Below are positions 53,850 through 63,240 of a stretch of 64,000 bases of DNA, piece after piece (positions within the stretch are counted from its first letter, which is position 1; every line of letters starts with the position of its first letter). Source of the DNA: an uncultured Alphaproteobacteria bacterium (lineage in GTDB: Bacteria > Pseudomonadota > Alphaproteobacteria > RF32 > CAG-239); contig CASZWJ010000001.1 of assembly GCA_949493535.1 (NCBI GenBank), positions 204,850 through 268,849 of the forward strand. The letters run 5' to 3'. The position numbers and the translations under genes are program-made. Below the pieces are notes generated by a model that was given only the letters and a program-made list of their open reading frames with translations, did not search any database and was not told where the DNA came from.

Positions 53850-53893
53850 TATTAAAAAAGCTCCTCGCTGTTGCAGCGAAGAGCTTTTTTTAT
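53850..53893. terminator. Bidirectional terminator
   Basis: AAAAAAGCTCCTCGCTG (53854-53870) pairs with CAGCGAAGAGCTTTTTT (53874-53890), one mismatch. Serves the small Cys-rich gene and the 661-residue protein. Confidence 0.92.
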
Positions 53894-53908
53894 TGAGCAA
53901 ATAATCCC

Positions 53909-55894
53909 TTATTTGTTTCTTGCGTTGCGATGATTTTTCAGAACCTGCAGGAAGTTATTGTCAGTTCCCTGAGTACCGTATTCAGCGCTTCCCGGTCCCA
54001 TGCGTTCTGAGCCGATTGTTTTCTTGCCTGGGGTGCCTTCAATAATTTTTCCCTTATTATTGATAAGGTTGCCAAAATCGTCAACATGATTAAACGCAGC
54101 GTAAATTCTATCAGCATCCTGTCCGGAAATCCGGCCGCTGAACATACGGTTGATAGCTGCACCTACTTTAGAATTTGGAAAGTTCTGGGTAACAATCCGC
54201 ATTTTGTAAGCAATTTCGGCAACAGAGACCGGTTTTTCCTCTTTAGAACTGTCGTGGCGGACAAATTGTTCTTTATCTAACTTGCCGTGAGCGAGTAGTT
54301 TTTTGATTGTCAGCAGGTCTGCTTTGTTGGCTTTTTCCGCATCATGGAAATTGATTTTTTCCTGTTCAGCTTTGAAACCGGCAGAGCGTTCCAGATAAAA
54401 ACCGTCAACCAAATCATTTGGGTCGAGCGTTATGGTATCCTGCTTAACGACGATTTCTTTGTCCGGCGTGTTGTTTTTGCCGTCATCCGGTTTGGGGGGG
54501 ACAGCATCGCCGTTGCCGTTGCAGTTTTTCGGCATGAACAAAAGAGCTGCTGCTGTTGCCGCGGCAGCTGCCAAAGCTGCAATTTTTTTCCAATTGCGTT
54601 TAACTTTATCTTTCAGGCGTCCCCACCAGCCTTTTTTCTTTTCCGGCTCTTTAGTTTTTTCTCCCGCGATTATTGCGGACGGAATATTGGAATTGTTCTC
54701 ATTGCCGTTTGACGGCGGTATCGGGATAATGCCGGCAACAGGCATTTTTCTTTTTTCTTCTTTTTTGCGGTTCGTTTCCGGTTGAGTGATAGCATTGCTG
54801 TTTTCTTCTTCTTCCGGTGTTTCCATACCGATTGTGAAATCAGGGGAAGCTTCGGCTTGTCCTTTTTCTCTTTGAGCCGCATTGGCTGCCAGACCGCCTA
54901 AAATGCCGGCAAGCGCAGCGTTTGCATTATCTTTGACACTATCGACAATGGCGGCTTTTTTCTGATATTCTTTTTTATTCTTCAGAATTTTTTCTTTTCT
55001 GGATTTAGCCATTAAATCCATTAATTTATCATAAGCGGCTTTACCTTCCGGTGTTAATTCGCCTTTGTAATTTGTTCCGAAAACTTTAATGAATTGCAGC
55101 ATTGTTTCATAACTGTCGTTATCAATAGCCATATTGCCGCCGGCAAATTTTTTCAAATCGGCAATGCTGTTTTCATGCAGGCTTTCAAACGCAGTGGCGT
55201 TGTCTTTCCCGTTCAGCAATTCTTCTTGGTAATCAAGAATTTTTTGCAAATCATCTTTGCTGTAGCCTTTGATGTTTTTGATTTCTTCATTATTGATACC
55301 GTCTATCAAAGTTTGATATAATTCTTGTTCTGTCAGAGGTATTGCTTTTTCTTTTTCAGAGGTTCTGTTTGTTTCCGGCTGTTTGTTTTCAAATGTAGAG
55401 GAGTGAGGTTCAAATTCTTTCTCGACTTGGCTGTTTTCAAAGAGTTTGTCCTGATATTGGCGCAAGCCGGTTAAGTCAATGAACTCACTGCCGTATATGA
55501 AGTCGTCTTCTTTCAAACGGGTTGCGAGCATTTCTTTAACAGCAGCTTTTTTATCGGCAGGAATTTCGCCGTTGAAAAAGTCGGCAAAGCTTTTGACTGC
55601 ACTTTCTTTTTCTTGTTCGGTTTTGGCATAAGCAACGGCTACGGCCAATTCTTCAAATTTGTTGTTGGCAATATCTTCCAATTTCAGTTCAACTTTATTA
55701 GCTGCGGGGGTGAAGACGGGTTTGTCTGCTCCGGCATTCAGATTTTGTTTTTTATTGCGGCGTTTGAGGCTTACTTCTTTTGTTTCGGCGTTTGTTGTTT
55801 CGGCTCCTGCGTTTATGTTTCTTTTCTGTTTTTCCATATTGGCGCCGGTACGGTTAGCAGCAGTTCCTTTAGGGGTTGAATTGGTTTTAGCCAT
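53909..55894 (-). CDS. Large hypothetical single-pass membrane protein
   Basis: 661 residues, no family recognised. Residues 1-435 are hydrophilic and charged, with low-complexity Asn/Lys/Glu segments and a helical middle (AVAYAKTEQEKESAVKSFAD). A basic stretch (GWWGRLKDKVKRNWKK) precedes one Ala-rich transmembrane helix (about 436-454, ending FMPKNC). Residues ~455-661 form a second domain of unknown fold, probably periplasmic. Not a transporter or enzyme by any motif I see. Divergent from an exported protein gene; ATG 55894 has GAGAAAGTCAAA upstream. Confidence 0.7.
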   Translation of the reverse strand: MAKTNSTPKGTAANRTGANMEKQKRNINAGAETTNAETKEVSLKRRNKKQNLNAGADKPVFTPAANKVELKLEDIANNKFEELAVAVAYAKTEQEKESAVKSFADFFNGEIPADKKAAVKEMLATRLKEDDFIYGSEFIDLTGLRQYQDKLFENSQVEKEFEPHSSTFENKQPETNRTSEKEKAIPLTEQELYQTLIDGINNEEIKNIKGYSKDDLQKILDYQEELLNGKDNATAFESLHENSIADLKKFAGGNMAIDNDSYETMLQFIKVFGTNYKGELTPEGKAAYDKLMDLMAKSRKEKILKNKKEYQKKAAIVDSVKDNANAALAGILGGLAANAAQREKGQAEASPDFTIGMETPEEEENSNAITQPETNRKKEEKRKMPVAGIIPIPPSNGNENNSNIPSAIIAGEKTKEPEKKKGWWGRLKDKVKRNWKKIAALAAAAATAAALLFMPKNCNGNGDAVPPKPDDGKNNTPDKEIVVKQDTITLDPNDLVDGFYLERSAGFKAEQEKINFHDAEKANKADLLTIKKLLAHGKLDKEQFVRHDSSKEEKPVSVAEIAYKMRIVTQNFPNSKVGAAINRMFSGRISGQDADRIYAAFNHVDDFGNLINNKGKIIEGTPGKKTIGSERMGPGSAEYGTQGTDNNFLQVLKNHRNARNK

Positions 55895-56070
55895 TTTGAC
55901 TTTCTCCGAGAGTTGTTGTTTGTTTTGCTCTTAATAATACATTGTTTTTCGAAAAAATCAACTTATTTTGTCTATAGAGTCTATTTTTTTATTGATGTTC
56001 TTTAGCCGTTACTTGTATTTTGTCTGAAAATGATTATCTCAAAAGAAAAGGTGCTAACAAGGAGAAAAAT

Positions 56071-56586
56071 ATGAAAAGAACGTTGTTATTTCTTGGCTTG
56101 GTTTCAGCGTTTGGTCTTGGTGCGTATTCGCTTGAAGCCGCTGAAAATCAGATTAATATTGAAGAAGAATTGCCGGCGGATTCTTCTGCTCCGACAGAGT
56201 TTTTCGGTTCGGCGGCTAATGCTTCCGGCGGACAAAATGAAAGTCTGGTCGAGCAAAATCCCGACGAAGGAAATCCATTGGGGAATCCGATAGCGCCTAT
56301 GCCTCAACAGCAGGAACCGTCTCCCGTTCCAACGGATTCCGTTTCCGCAGGGGATGCTCCTTCCGCTTCTGCTTCTGAACAGGTTTCCGGTATCAAGCCG
56401 ATAGAGCAGAGTAGCGAGCAAGGTATTCTCAAGCCGTGGGAAGAACCGTTGCCGCAGCCGAGCGATAAGATTGAAAATGAGCTTTACCAGTCAGGAAATG
56501 ATATTATTGACGTGCAGGCTTATCCGATTAAAGACGTTTCGACCGTAACCGAACCGAATATTCAGCCGCGGATTATTACGCAGTAG
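56071..56586 (+). CDS. Exported acidic Pro/Gln/Ser-rich protein
   Basis: 171 residues from ATG 56071, which has AAGGAGAAAAAT upstream (an earlier ATG at 56020 is in frame but precedes the ribosome site). N-terminal signal peptide MKRTLLFLGLVSAFGLGAYS with a likely cleavage after LEAA. The mature part is acidic and disordered, with PMPQQQEPSPVPTDS and QPSDKIENELY. No domain recognised. Divergent from the 661-residue gene over a ~175-bp AT-rich region that presumably holds both promoters. Confidence 0.7.
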   Translation: MKRTLLFLGLVSAFGLGAYSLEAAENQINIEEELPADSSAPTEFFGSAANASGGQNESLVEQNPDEGNPLGNPIAPMPQQQEPSPVPTDSVSAGDAPSASASEQVSGIKPIEQSSEQGILKPWEEPLPQPSDKIENELYQSGNDIIDVQAYPIKDVSTVTEPNIQPRIITQ

Positions 56587-56601
56587 AATTTGAGCGTAAA
56601 A

Positions 56602-56636
56602 GCAAGGCTGCTTAATAATATAAGCAGCCTTTTGTA
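56602..56636. terminator. Bidirectional terminator
   Basis: AAGGCTGCTTA (56604-56614), 6-nt loop, TAAGCAGCCTT (56621-56631), then TTG. Serves the exported protein and trmB. Confidence 0.85.
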
Positions 56637-56638
56637 AT

Positions 56639-57445
56639 TTAAATCCGTTTAAAATCGAGGAAAACCGGCCGTCTGCCTTCGCGAATGGCTTTTTGTTGGT
56701 ATTTGGTTTTGACCCAGTCTGCCGGTTCTTTTTTCCAATCATTGCCGCATCGGGCAGTCCATTCGAAAGCCTGACATGCAGCCAGCTGGCGCAGAGCCCA
56801 GCCTTTGTAGACTTTGTGGTCGGTTGCAATTCTGAGAATGCCTCCGGGGCGCAGAATACGTGAAATCTCGGCAAGATTGTCGGGATTGATGAAGCGGCGG
56901 TGGGCATGGCGCTTTTTGGGCCAAGGATCAGGAAAGAGCACAAAGACCTTATCTAAAAAATTGTCAGGAATTTGTTTAAACAATAATCTGATGTCATCGT
57001 CAAAAACACGGATATTGTCGGTTCTGCCGTCTTCCAGCGTAATTTTTTCCGGCAAGTCCGTACCTTCTTTGATGCCGGTAATTAAGGTCAGTAAATTTGC
57101 GACGCCGTTTTGAAAAACCTCTGCGCCGATATAGCCGGTTTGAGGATTGTTTTTTGCCTGTCCGGCCAAATGCTGCCCGTCGCCAAAGCCTATTTCCAGC
57201 GCAGTCTCTTCAACCGGAAGCCCAAAAAGGGTTTGTTTATCAAAAACACTATCCGGCGTGATTTTTATTTCAGGCAGAAAAATGTCAAGCAATGTTGTTT
57301 TGGCTTTGCGAATGATACGCCCTTTGCGCCGTCCGTAAAATTTTGGACGGTTATGTCCGTCATAAGGCGTGAAGCCCGAGTTTGCCGGTTCTACTTCTAT
57401 TTTGACGTAGCCTTGTTGCAATGTTGTTTTTTTATCTATAAGCAT
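56639..57445 (-). CDS. trmB: tRNA (guanine-N7)-methyltransferase TrmB
   Basis: 268 residues. SAM-binding LEIGFGDGQHLAGQA, GAEVFQNGV, the conserved FPDPWPKKRHAHRR and a C-terminal T-KY-x(n)-G substrate motif (VKTKYQQKAIREGR). Makes m7G46 in tRNA. Overlaps the end of metK by 10 bp and uses AGAGGAG inside it as ribosome site. The first ~40 residues are a basic extension. trmB after metK is a common alphaproteobacterial order. Confidence 0.95.
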   Translation of the reverse strand: MLIDKKTTLQQGYVKIEVEPANSGFTPYDGHNRPKFYGRRKGRIIRKAKTTLLDIFLPEIKITPDSVFDKQTLFGLPVEETALEIGFGDGQHLAGQAKNNPQTGYIGAEVFQNGVANLLTLITGIKEGTDLPEKITLEDGRTDNIRVFDDDIRLLFKQIPDNFLDKVFVLFPDPWPKKRHAHRRFINPDNLAEISRILRPGGILRIATDHKVYKGWALRQLAACQAFEWTARCGNDWKKEPADWVKTKYQQKAIREGRRPVFLDFKRI

Positions 57446-58587
57446 TTTTTGAACTCCTCTGCCAAATCAAGCCGTTCCCATGAAAAACCGCCGTCACTTT
57501 CCGGTTTGCGGCCAAAATGTCCGTAAGCTGCCGTGCGCCGGTAAATCGGTTGGCGCAGGTTCAGACGGTTGATAATGCCGCGGGGGGTTAAATCTACATT
57601 ATCTTTTATTGTTTGGATAATGCAGCTTTCGTCAACTTTATTGCTGCCCTTGCAGTCGATAAATAATGACAACGGTTCCGCAATGCCGATTGCATAAGAC
57701 AGTTGCAGCAGGCATTCGTTACATAAACCGGCCGCGACGATGTTTTTTGCCAGATAACGCAGCATATAAGCGGCGGAACGGTCAACTTTGGTCGGGTCTT
57801 TTCCTGAAAAAGCACCGCCTCCGTGTGGGGCATAACCGCCGTAATTGTCTACAATGATTTTGCGTCCGGTTAAGCCGGTATCGCCATCGGGGCCGCCGAT
57901 GACAAAACGTCCGGTCGGGTTGATTAATATATCTTCATCTGCCGGCATCCAGCCTTGCGGTAGGCTTTGTTCTATAATTTTTTTTACTGTTTCCCTTATT
58001 TCATTTTGTGATAATTCGGCATCGTGTTGTGTTGAGACAACAATTTTCCTGACACCGACAGGGATTCCTTGGTCGTATTCCAGCGTTACCTGACTTTTGG
58101 CATCGGGCTGTAGTCCTTTTGCCAAACCGGAACGGCGGCTAATTGACATGTTTTCTAAAATGCGGTTGGAAAGGTGGATTGCCAAAGGCATGTATTCCGT
58201 ATCAAAACCGTGTTCTTTTTTTGCATAGCCGAACATGATGCCCTGATCTCCGGCACCGTTAATGTCTACGCCCAGAGCAATATCTGCCGATTGTCCGTGG
58301 ATCAGGTTTGTTATTTCAACGTTCTTCCAGTTAAAACCGTTTTGCTCGTAGCCGATATTTTTGATGCAGTTGCGAATCGCATTTTCTAACTCTTCAGCCG
58401 GAACGTCCTCATTGCTTTTGGTCTCGCCGGCGATAATGACTTTGTTTGTGGTTGCCAGAGTTTCGACGGCAACACGTGCAAATTTGTCATGCTTGAGATA
58501 GGTGTCCAGCACAGCATCGGAAATTTGGTCGCAGACTTTGTCCGGATGTCCTTCCGATACTGATTCACTTGTAAAAAGATACTTCAT
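57436..58587 (-). CDS. metK: S-adenosylmethionine synthetase
   Basis: 383 residues. GHPDKVCDQISDA (13-25), GAGDQGIMFGYA, and the P-loop-like GGGAFSGKDPTKVDRSAAY are diagnostic. Makes SAM from Met and ATP. No SAM riboswitch is apparent in the ~100 bp upstream, which holds the terminator of the regulator gene. Confidence 0.98.
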   Translation of the reverse strand: MKYLFTSESVSEGHPDKVCDQISDAVLDTYLKHDKFARVAVETLATTNKVIIAGETKSNEDVPAEELENAIRNCIKNIGYEQNGFNWKNVEITNLIHGQSADIALGVDINGAGDQGIMFGYAKKEHGFDTEYMPLAIHLSNRILENMSISRRSGLAKGLQPDAKSQVTLEYDQGIPVGVRKIVVSTQHDAELSQNEIRETVKKIIEQSLPQGWMPADEDILINPTGRFVIGGPDGDTGLTGRKIIVDNYGGYAPHGGGAFSGKDPTKVDRSAAYMLRYLAKNIVAAGLCNECLLQLSYAIGIAEPLSLFIDCKGSNKVDESCIIQTIKDNVDLTPRGIINRLNLRQPIYRRTAAYGHFGRKPESDGGFSWERLDLAEEFKKCL

Positions 58588-58625
58588 ATTATTGTCCTGA
58601 CGAATATGTTGGTCGGTTCTTCATA

Positions 58626-58664
58626 CCATAAGAAAAAAGCCGGCAAAAAGCCAGCTTTTTTTGT
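58626..58664. terminator. Terminator between the XRE regulator and metK
   Basis: AAAAAAGCCGGC with GCCAGCTTTTTT (about 58632-58661), one mismatch. Symmetric, but lies downstream of the minus-strand regulator and upstream of metK, so metK needs a promoter between here and 58588 or reads through. Confidence 0.75.
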
Positions 58665-58688
58665 CAGTGTGATTTTGGTGTTAATTAT

Positions 58689-59186
58689 TTATGCTTCGTC
58701 TTCATCATTATTATAAGTTGTTTTAGACATGGCAATAATTAAGTCGAACATATGTTTCGCTGCTTTGCGGTTGCTTATTTTGTAATATGCTTTAACCAAC
58801 TCAATCGTTTCTTGGCGATGCATCGGATCCAAGTCAATGTTTTCATTGTCTTCTGCCAATTCGGTCGGCATACTGTCAGGAATACTGAACATGCGCGGGC
58901 TTTGGTTGGCAACTTCTTTATCCATATCTTCATAGAAGAAGCCGATCGGCACTTCCAAAACTTTGCCGATATCCCAAAGGCGGCTGGCTCCAACGCGGTT
59001 CATTCCTCTTTCGTATTTCTGAACCTGTTGAAAGGTGAGACCCAGCAAGGAGGCCAGTTTTTCCTGACTTAGCCCGAGGAGGGTTCGTCTCAGACGAATG
59101 CGGTTTCCGACATGGACGTCAATCGGATTTGGTTCACCTTGCGGCGTGCGTCCCCGGCTAGATCTTTTAATTACTTCTGCAGTCAT
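58689..59186 (-). CDS. XRE-family transcriptional regulator
   Basis: 165 residues. Helix-turn-helix at about 26-82: VGNRIRLRRTLLGLSQEKLA, then LLGLTFQQVQKYERGMNRV. The C-terminal half (ELVKAYYKISNRKAAKHMFD) is that of the alphaproteobacterial regulators encoded next to lnt and metK. Its targets are not known. The 140 bp upstream are extremely AT-rich with several TATAAT-like words, so the promoter cannot be fixed. Confidence 0.9.
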   Translation of the reverse strand: MTAEVIKRSSRGRTPQGEPNPIDVHVGNRIRLRRTLLGLSQEKLASLLGLTFQQVQKYERGMNRVGASRLWDIGKVLEVPIGFFYEDMDKEVANQSPRMFSIPDSMPTELAEDNENIDLDPMHRQETIELVKAYYKISNRKAAKHMFDLIIAMSKTTYNNDEDEA

Positions 59187-59328
59187 ATTTCAGTTTTCCT
59201 TTATATTATATTATAATATATAAATATGATTTTCAGGCTATTACGTCAACATATATTTTATATAATATGTTATATTGTTAATTGATTATAATGCTAATAT
59301 AATGTTTTATACTATAAATATCAATATT

Positions 59329-60879
59329 TTACCGTAATGGCAAGCGCATAAAAAATGCAAATCCAATATTCATGAGGCATAATATAAGCGGAATTAAATT
59401 GCCAAAACGGCCGTATATTGTCGGTAAAAACATCTGTTTTGGCAAATTGGCATCAAGCCAGCCTTTTTTATCCAGCCCGAGAGAGGCTATTATTTTTCCG
59501 TAGGGAGAAATGACTGCGCTGATACCGGAGTTAGCCGCTCTGACAATTGTGCGCCCTTCTTCTAAAGCGCGCAGTCTGGTGGTGACCAGATGTTGGTAAG
59601 GGCCTTGGGAATGTCCGTACCAGCCGTCATTAGTCAGATTTATCAGCCAGTTGGGGCGGTTGTCAGAGCTGATTATCCGGTGGGGAAAGATGATTTCATA
59701 GCAAATCAATGTGCCGAAACCGGGAATATCCGGAAGTTTGGTAACGGAAGGGCCGCTTCCGGGCAGGAAATCTGTGACGGCGTTGGTTACGGGGCGTATC
59801 CATTCGGGCAAAATCGAACGCAACGGGATATATTCTCCGAACGGGACCAAATGCGATTTGTCATACGAGGCTGCGATTTTCCCTTCATCGTTTATAGCAA
59901 ACATTGAATTCAACGGACGAAATTCGCCGTTATGGTACTGATAACGAACAAGGCCGGTTATTAAATAGCCCTGAGGCGGAACGGCTCTGGCTATTTGTGC
60001 CAGATATCTTGGTTCGAAATCCAGCGGAAAAGGCGTTGCGGTTTCTCCCCAGATGACTATTTTTGTTTTTTCTAACCCCGGTGCCTGAGACAATTTGATA
60101 TATTCGGCAAAATTGTCTTCAAGTTTTTGGCTGTTCCATTTCATGGCTTGGGGGATTGAAGGCTGGACGATGCGAACGGCCAAGTCAGACGGCGACGTAT
60201 CAGCCTGTTTCAGGCGGCAAAAACCATAACCGTAAGCGGTTGCTGCCAGAGACAGAGGGATAAGCAAGGCGGCAAAAGCCCTTTTTTTGCTTGGAGAATA
60301 CATATATAATGCCGGAGCCGTAAAAATCATAAGTACCAATAATGACAAGCCATAAGTTCCGATGAGGGCTGCCGCTTGCAGCATCGTGTCGGAAAAGGAG
60401 AGGGAAGAGCCCAGCAGATTCCATGGAAAACCGGTGAAAATGAAGCTCCTGATCCATTCGAACAAAACCCAGAATGCACTGAAGCTCAGGTAACGAGCCG
60501 GAAGCCCGTTAAAAAAGCGGCTTAACAGGGCCGGAAAAGCGACAAATAAACCGAAGAATCCGCCAGCCGCAGCTAATGTCAGCGGATAAAGCCAGCCAAA
60601 TCGTGCCGCGTCAATCAAAAGCGCATTGCCGATCCATGCCATGTTGCAGGCAAAATAGCCAAATCCGAACCAATAGCCGACAGCAAATGCGTTTTTTTTG
60701 GTTCCCGCTGAATTTATCAGCAACAGTAAAATCGGGAATGATAGAAATCCGAGCCAAAACATGCTGTGCGGAGGCAAGACCGCAACAGAAAGCACGCCGG
60801 ATATGAAAGCCAGTTTTTTTGGGGATCGGGCAAACAGCTTAAGCTTTGGACGAATGGCTTGCAGGAGTTTCATCTTCAT
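59329..60879 (-). CDS. lnt: Apolipoprotein N-acyltransferase
   Basis: 516 residues: N-terminal membrane region of about six helices, a nitrilase-like periplasmic domain, and a last helix. Catalytic residues are visible as Glu in VIWGETATPFP, Lys in KSHLVPFGEY, and Cys in GTLICYEIIFP. Lnt adds the third acyl chain to lipoproteins, consistent with the several lipoproteins in this window. The start at 60879 overlaps corC by 41 bp; ATG 60873 is possible. Confidence 0.96.
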   Translation of the reverse strand: MKMKLLQAIRPKLKLFARSPKKLAFISGVLSVAVLPPHSMFWLGFLSFPILLLLINSAGTKKNAFAVGYWFGFGYFACNMAWIGNALLIDAARFGWLYPLTLAAAGGFFGLFVAFPALLSRFFNGLPARYLSFSAFWVLFEWIRSFIFTGFPWNLLGSSLSFSDTMLQAAALIGTYGLSLLVLMIFTAPALYMYSPSKKRAFAALLIPLSLAATAYGYGFCRLKQADTSPSDLAVRIVQPSIPQAMKWNSQKLEDNFAEYIKLSQAPGLEKTKIVIWGETATPFPLDFEPRYLAQIARAVPPQGYLITGLVRYQYHNGEFRPLNSMFAINDEGKIAASYDKSHLVPFGEYIPLRSILPEWIRPVTNAVTDFLPGSGPSVTKLPDIPGFGTLICYEIIFPHRIISSDNRPNWLINLTNDGWYGHSQGPYQHLVTTRLRALEEGRTIVRAANSGISAVISPYGKIIASLGLDKKGWLDANLPKQMFLPTIYGRFGNLIPLILCLMNIGFAFFMRLPLR

Positions 60880-61744
60880 TCTGCCGGAGAGACGGGGTTA
60901 CAATCATTATTTTTTTTATGCGGCGCGGATCAACGTCTAAAATACGGAATTTGATGCCGTTCAGACCGTCAATAACTTCTCCGCGGCTGGGAATGCGCTG
61001 GGCAATGTGGAAGACGAGTCCGCCCAGCGTATCTATGTCTTCTTCACTGTCATCCAGACCTTCATAAAGGTCTATTCCCGAAATGTCTTTGATTTCGTCA
61101 AGTTCCGCTCTGGCATCGGCGACAATCATGTTTTCTTCTTGCATTAAGATAACCGGATGATCGTCAAAGTCATACTCGTCTTCAATATCGCCGACAATTT
61201 CTTCCAAAAGGTCTTCAATTGTAACCAGCCCGTCAATTCCGCCGTATTCGTCAATAACCATTGCCATGTGAATTTTGTTCATTTGCATGTCGCTCAGCAA
61301 GTCTAAGACCCGCATTGCCGGCGAAACAAATTTGATTTCCCGGTTGGCCAGCTCTTCGACTTTTTTGTCTTTGTTGCCTTTCAACAGAGTTTTTACCAAG
61401 TCTATTACATGGATAATGCCGATGATATCATCCAGAGATTCTCCGTAAATAGGAATACGCGAATGCCCTTTGGCAACCATAAGTTCCGCCAGCTCGCCGA
61501 CCGTGCCTGATTTGTGAAAAGCAACAATGTTGGCTCTCGGAACCATGGCATGACCGCATTTTTTATCTTTAAGGCACAAGATATTGTTTAATAAAAGCTG
61601 TTCATGTTTGCTGAATTGTTCTTCACCGTTTACATTGGCTTCTTCAATCAAATCTTCAATCGTTTCACGTACCGTTTCGCATGATTTTCTTGTGAAAATG
61701 CTTTTGAAAAAGCTCGGCTTCTGGTGATGGTTGTCGTCAGTCAT
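60839..61744 (-). CDS. corC: CorC/YbeX-type CBS-domain protein
   Basis: 301 residues without membrane helices. Two CBS domains (about 65-190; MVPRANIVAF..., GHSRIPIYGESLDDIIGIIH in part) and a C-terminal CorC_HlyC domain. The motif VIDEYGGIDGLVTIEDLLEE is typical. Linked to Mg/Co efflux and ribosome or membrane homeostasis; mechanism uncertain. Nine bp from ybeY and overlapping lnt. Confidence 0.93.
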   Translation of the reverse strand: MTDDNHHQKPSFFKSIFTRKSCETVRETIEDLIEEANVNGEEQFSKHEQLLLNNILCLKDKKCGHAMVPRANIVAFHKSGTVGELAELMVAKGHSRIPIYGESLDDIIGIIHVIDLVKTLLKGNKDKKVEELANREIKFVSPAMRVLDLLSDMQMNKIHMAMVIDEYGGIDGLVTIEDLLEEIVGDIEDEYDFDDHPVILMQEENMIVADARAELDEIKDISGIDLYEGLDDSEEDIDTLGGLVFHIAQRIPSRGEVIDGLNGIKFRILDVDPRRIKKIMIVTPSLRQNEDETPASHSSKA

Positions 61745-61753
61745 AATATTCGT

Positions 61754-62272
61754 TTACTCCTGATAAGGATTGGCTATGTCCATAGTTTTTAAGATTTGAA
61801 TTTCGAAGTCTTCCATATATTCGGCTTCATCGTCTTCAATATGGTCGAACCCCAGCAAGTGCAGAAGGCCGTGTGTGAACAGATGGCAATAGTGGTCATG
61901 AAGAGTAATGTTTTTTTCTTTTGCTTCGCGTTGCATGGTTTCAAACGCAATGATGATGTCTCCCAGTTCAATTTTGTCTGAAAGGGAAATGTCCTGTTCA
62001 AAGTTTTCATCGTCAATGTTGGCAAAAGACAAAACGTTTGTCGGCTTGTCCATGTTTCGAAATTCATTGTTGAGTTCATGAACATGTTTATCATTGCTTA
62101 AAGCCAGATTAACGCTTAATGGCTTGTTCAGATTAAGAAAATCTATTTCTTCGTGTTCTTTAACATAGCCGATAACGTTGCCGAAAACTTCCTGCGAAAT
62201 TTTTTCAACTTCCGGCAGGGCGTTAATCCAGCCTTGTTCCTCTATGCCGGCATTAAGTTCAAGATTATTCAT
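61754..62272 (-). CDS. ybeY: Endoribonuclease YbeY
   Basis: 172 residues from ATG 62272, which overlaps the phoH stop by 8 bp; a non-ATG extension to 62323 is less likely. The zinc site is H134-x3-H138-x5-H144 in HGLLHLLGFDH, preceded by the acidic LGDIIIAFE. YbeY matures 16S rRNA 3' ends and takes part in ribosome quality control. Part of the miaB-phoH-ybeY-corC-lnt block. Confidence 0.96.
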   Translation of the reverse strand: MNNLELNAGIEEQGWINALPEVEKISQEVFGNVIGYVKEHEEIDFLNLNKPLSVNLALSNDKHVHELNNEFRNMDKPTNVLSFANIDDENFEQDISLSDKIELGDIIIAFETMQREAKEKNITLHDHYCHLFTHGLLHLLGFDHIEDDEAEYMEDFEIQILKTMDIANPYQE

Positions 62273-63236
62273 CGCCGTACTGCTTTTGGCTTTTTTCTTC
62301 ATATGCTTTAACGATTTTAGCAACGAGGCCGTGACGGACGACGTCTGTCGAGTTGAAGCGGACCGAACTGATGCCTTGTGTATCTTTTAAGGTTTCCAGA
62401 GCATCGCGCAAACCCGAGATGACCCCGCGCGGCAAGTCAACCTGGCTTAAGTCGCCGTTAACCACCATGCGGGAATTTTCACCCAGACGGGTCAGAAACA
62501 TTTTCATCTGCATCGGAGTTGTATTCTGCGCTTCATCCAAAATGACAAAAGCATTGGTCAAAGTGCGACCGCGCATGAATGCCAGAGGGGCGATTTCGAT
62601 CTCGCCGATAGCAATTTTTTTGTCAACCTGTTCGGCTGGCAGCATTTCATAAAGGGCATCGTACAGCGGGCGTAAATACGGATCTACTTTTTCTTTCAAA
62701 TCGCCGGGCAGAAAGCCGAGGTTTTCACCGGCTTCCACGGCCGGACGCGACAAAATTATTTTATCGATTTTGCCTTCAAGCATCATAGAGACGGCCAGAG
62801 CGACGGCAAGATAGGTTTTACCGGTACCGGCAGGGCCTAAGCCAAACACAAGCTCGTTTTTCATCATTTCCTGAATGTATTGGGCTTGGGTTGCCGAACG
62901 TGGATAAATATGGCGTTTTTTCGTTTTTAAAACGATGTCATTTAAGTTTTGTTCGTCTGAGCTATCAGAGGCCGTGCCGGCGTTATTCATGCGGAGAGCC
63001 GCTTTAACTTCTTCTTCGCCGATTTCAATGCCGCGGCTGACCTTATTGTATAATGCGTCTATGGTGTTTTTGGCCTGGTCTACGGCTTCTTGGCTGCCTT
63101 TGATATTTATTTGGTTGCCGAAAGAGGAAATCTCAACGCCGAGGATTTTTTCTATCAGGCGCAGATTGTTGTCCTGAGGCCCCACCAACTGTTGGATTAA
63201 AAGGTTATTATAGAGTTCAAAACTAATATCAGCCAT
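62265..63236 (-). CDS. ybeZ: PhoH-family ATPase (YbeZ)
   Basis: 323 residues from ATG 63236, with AAGGATAAG upstream; a longer frame to 63260 overlaps miaB. Walker A GPAGTGKT (134-141), Walker B FVILDEAQNTT and GDLSQVDLP follow. An N-terminal KH-like region precedes the ATPase. Putative RNA helicase or RNase partner of YbeY. Four bp after miaB. Confidence 0.95.
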   Translation of the reverse strand: MADISFELYNNLLIQQLVGPQDNNLRLIEKILGVEISSFGNQINIKGSQEAVDQAKNTIDALYNKVSRGIEIGEEEVKAALRMNNAGTASDSSDEQNLNDIVLKTKKRHIYPRSATQAQYIQEMMKNELVFGLGPAGTGKTYLAVALAVSMMLEGKIDKIILSRPAVEAGENLGFLPGDLKEKVDPYLRPLYDALYEMLPAEQVDKKIAIGEIEIAPLAFMRGRTLTNAFVILDEAQNTTPMQMKMFLTRLGENSRMVVNGDLSQVDLPRGVISGLRDALETLKDTQGISSVRFNSTDVVRHGLVAKIVKAYEEKSQKQYGDE

Positions 63237-63240
63237 AATC

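Noticed and set aside
58588-58688. SAM-sensing riboswitch upstream of metK
   Set aside because: Only ~100 bp, mostly the preceding terminator; no SAM-I, SAM-II or SAM-V core visible.
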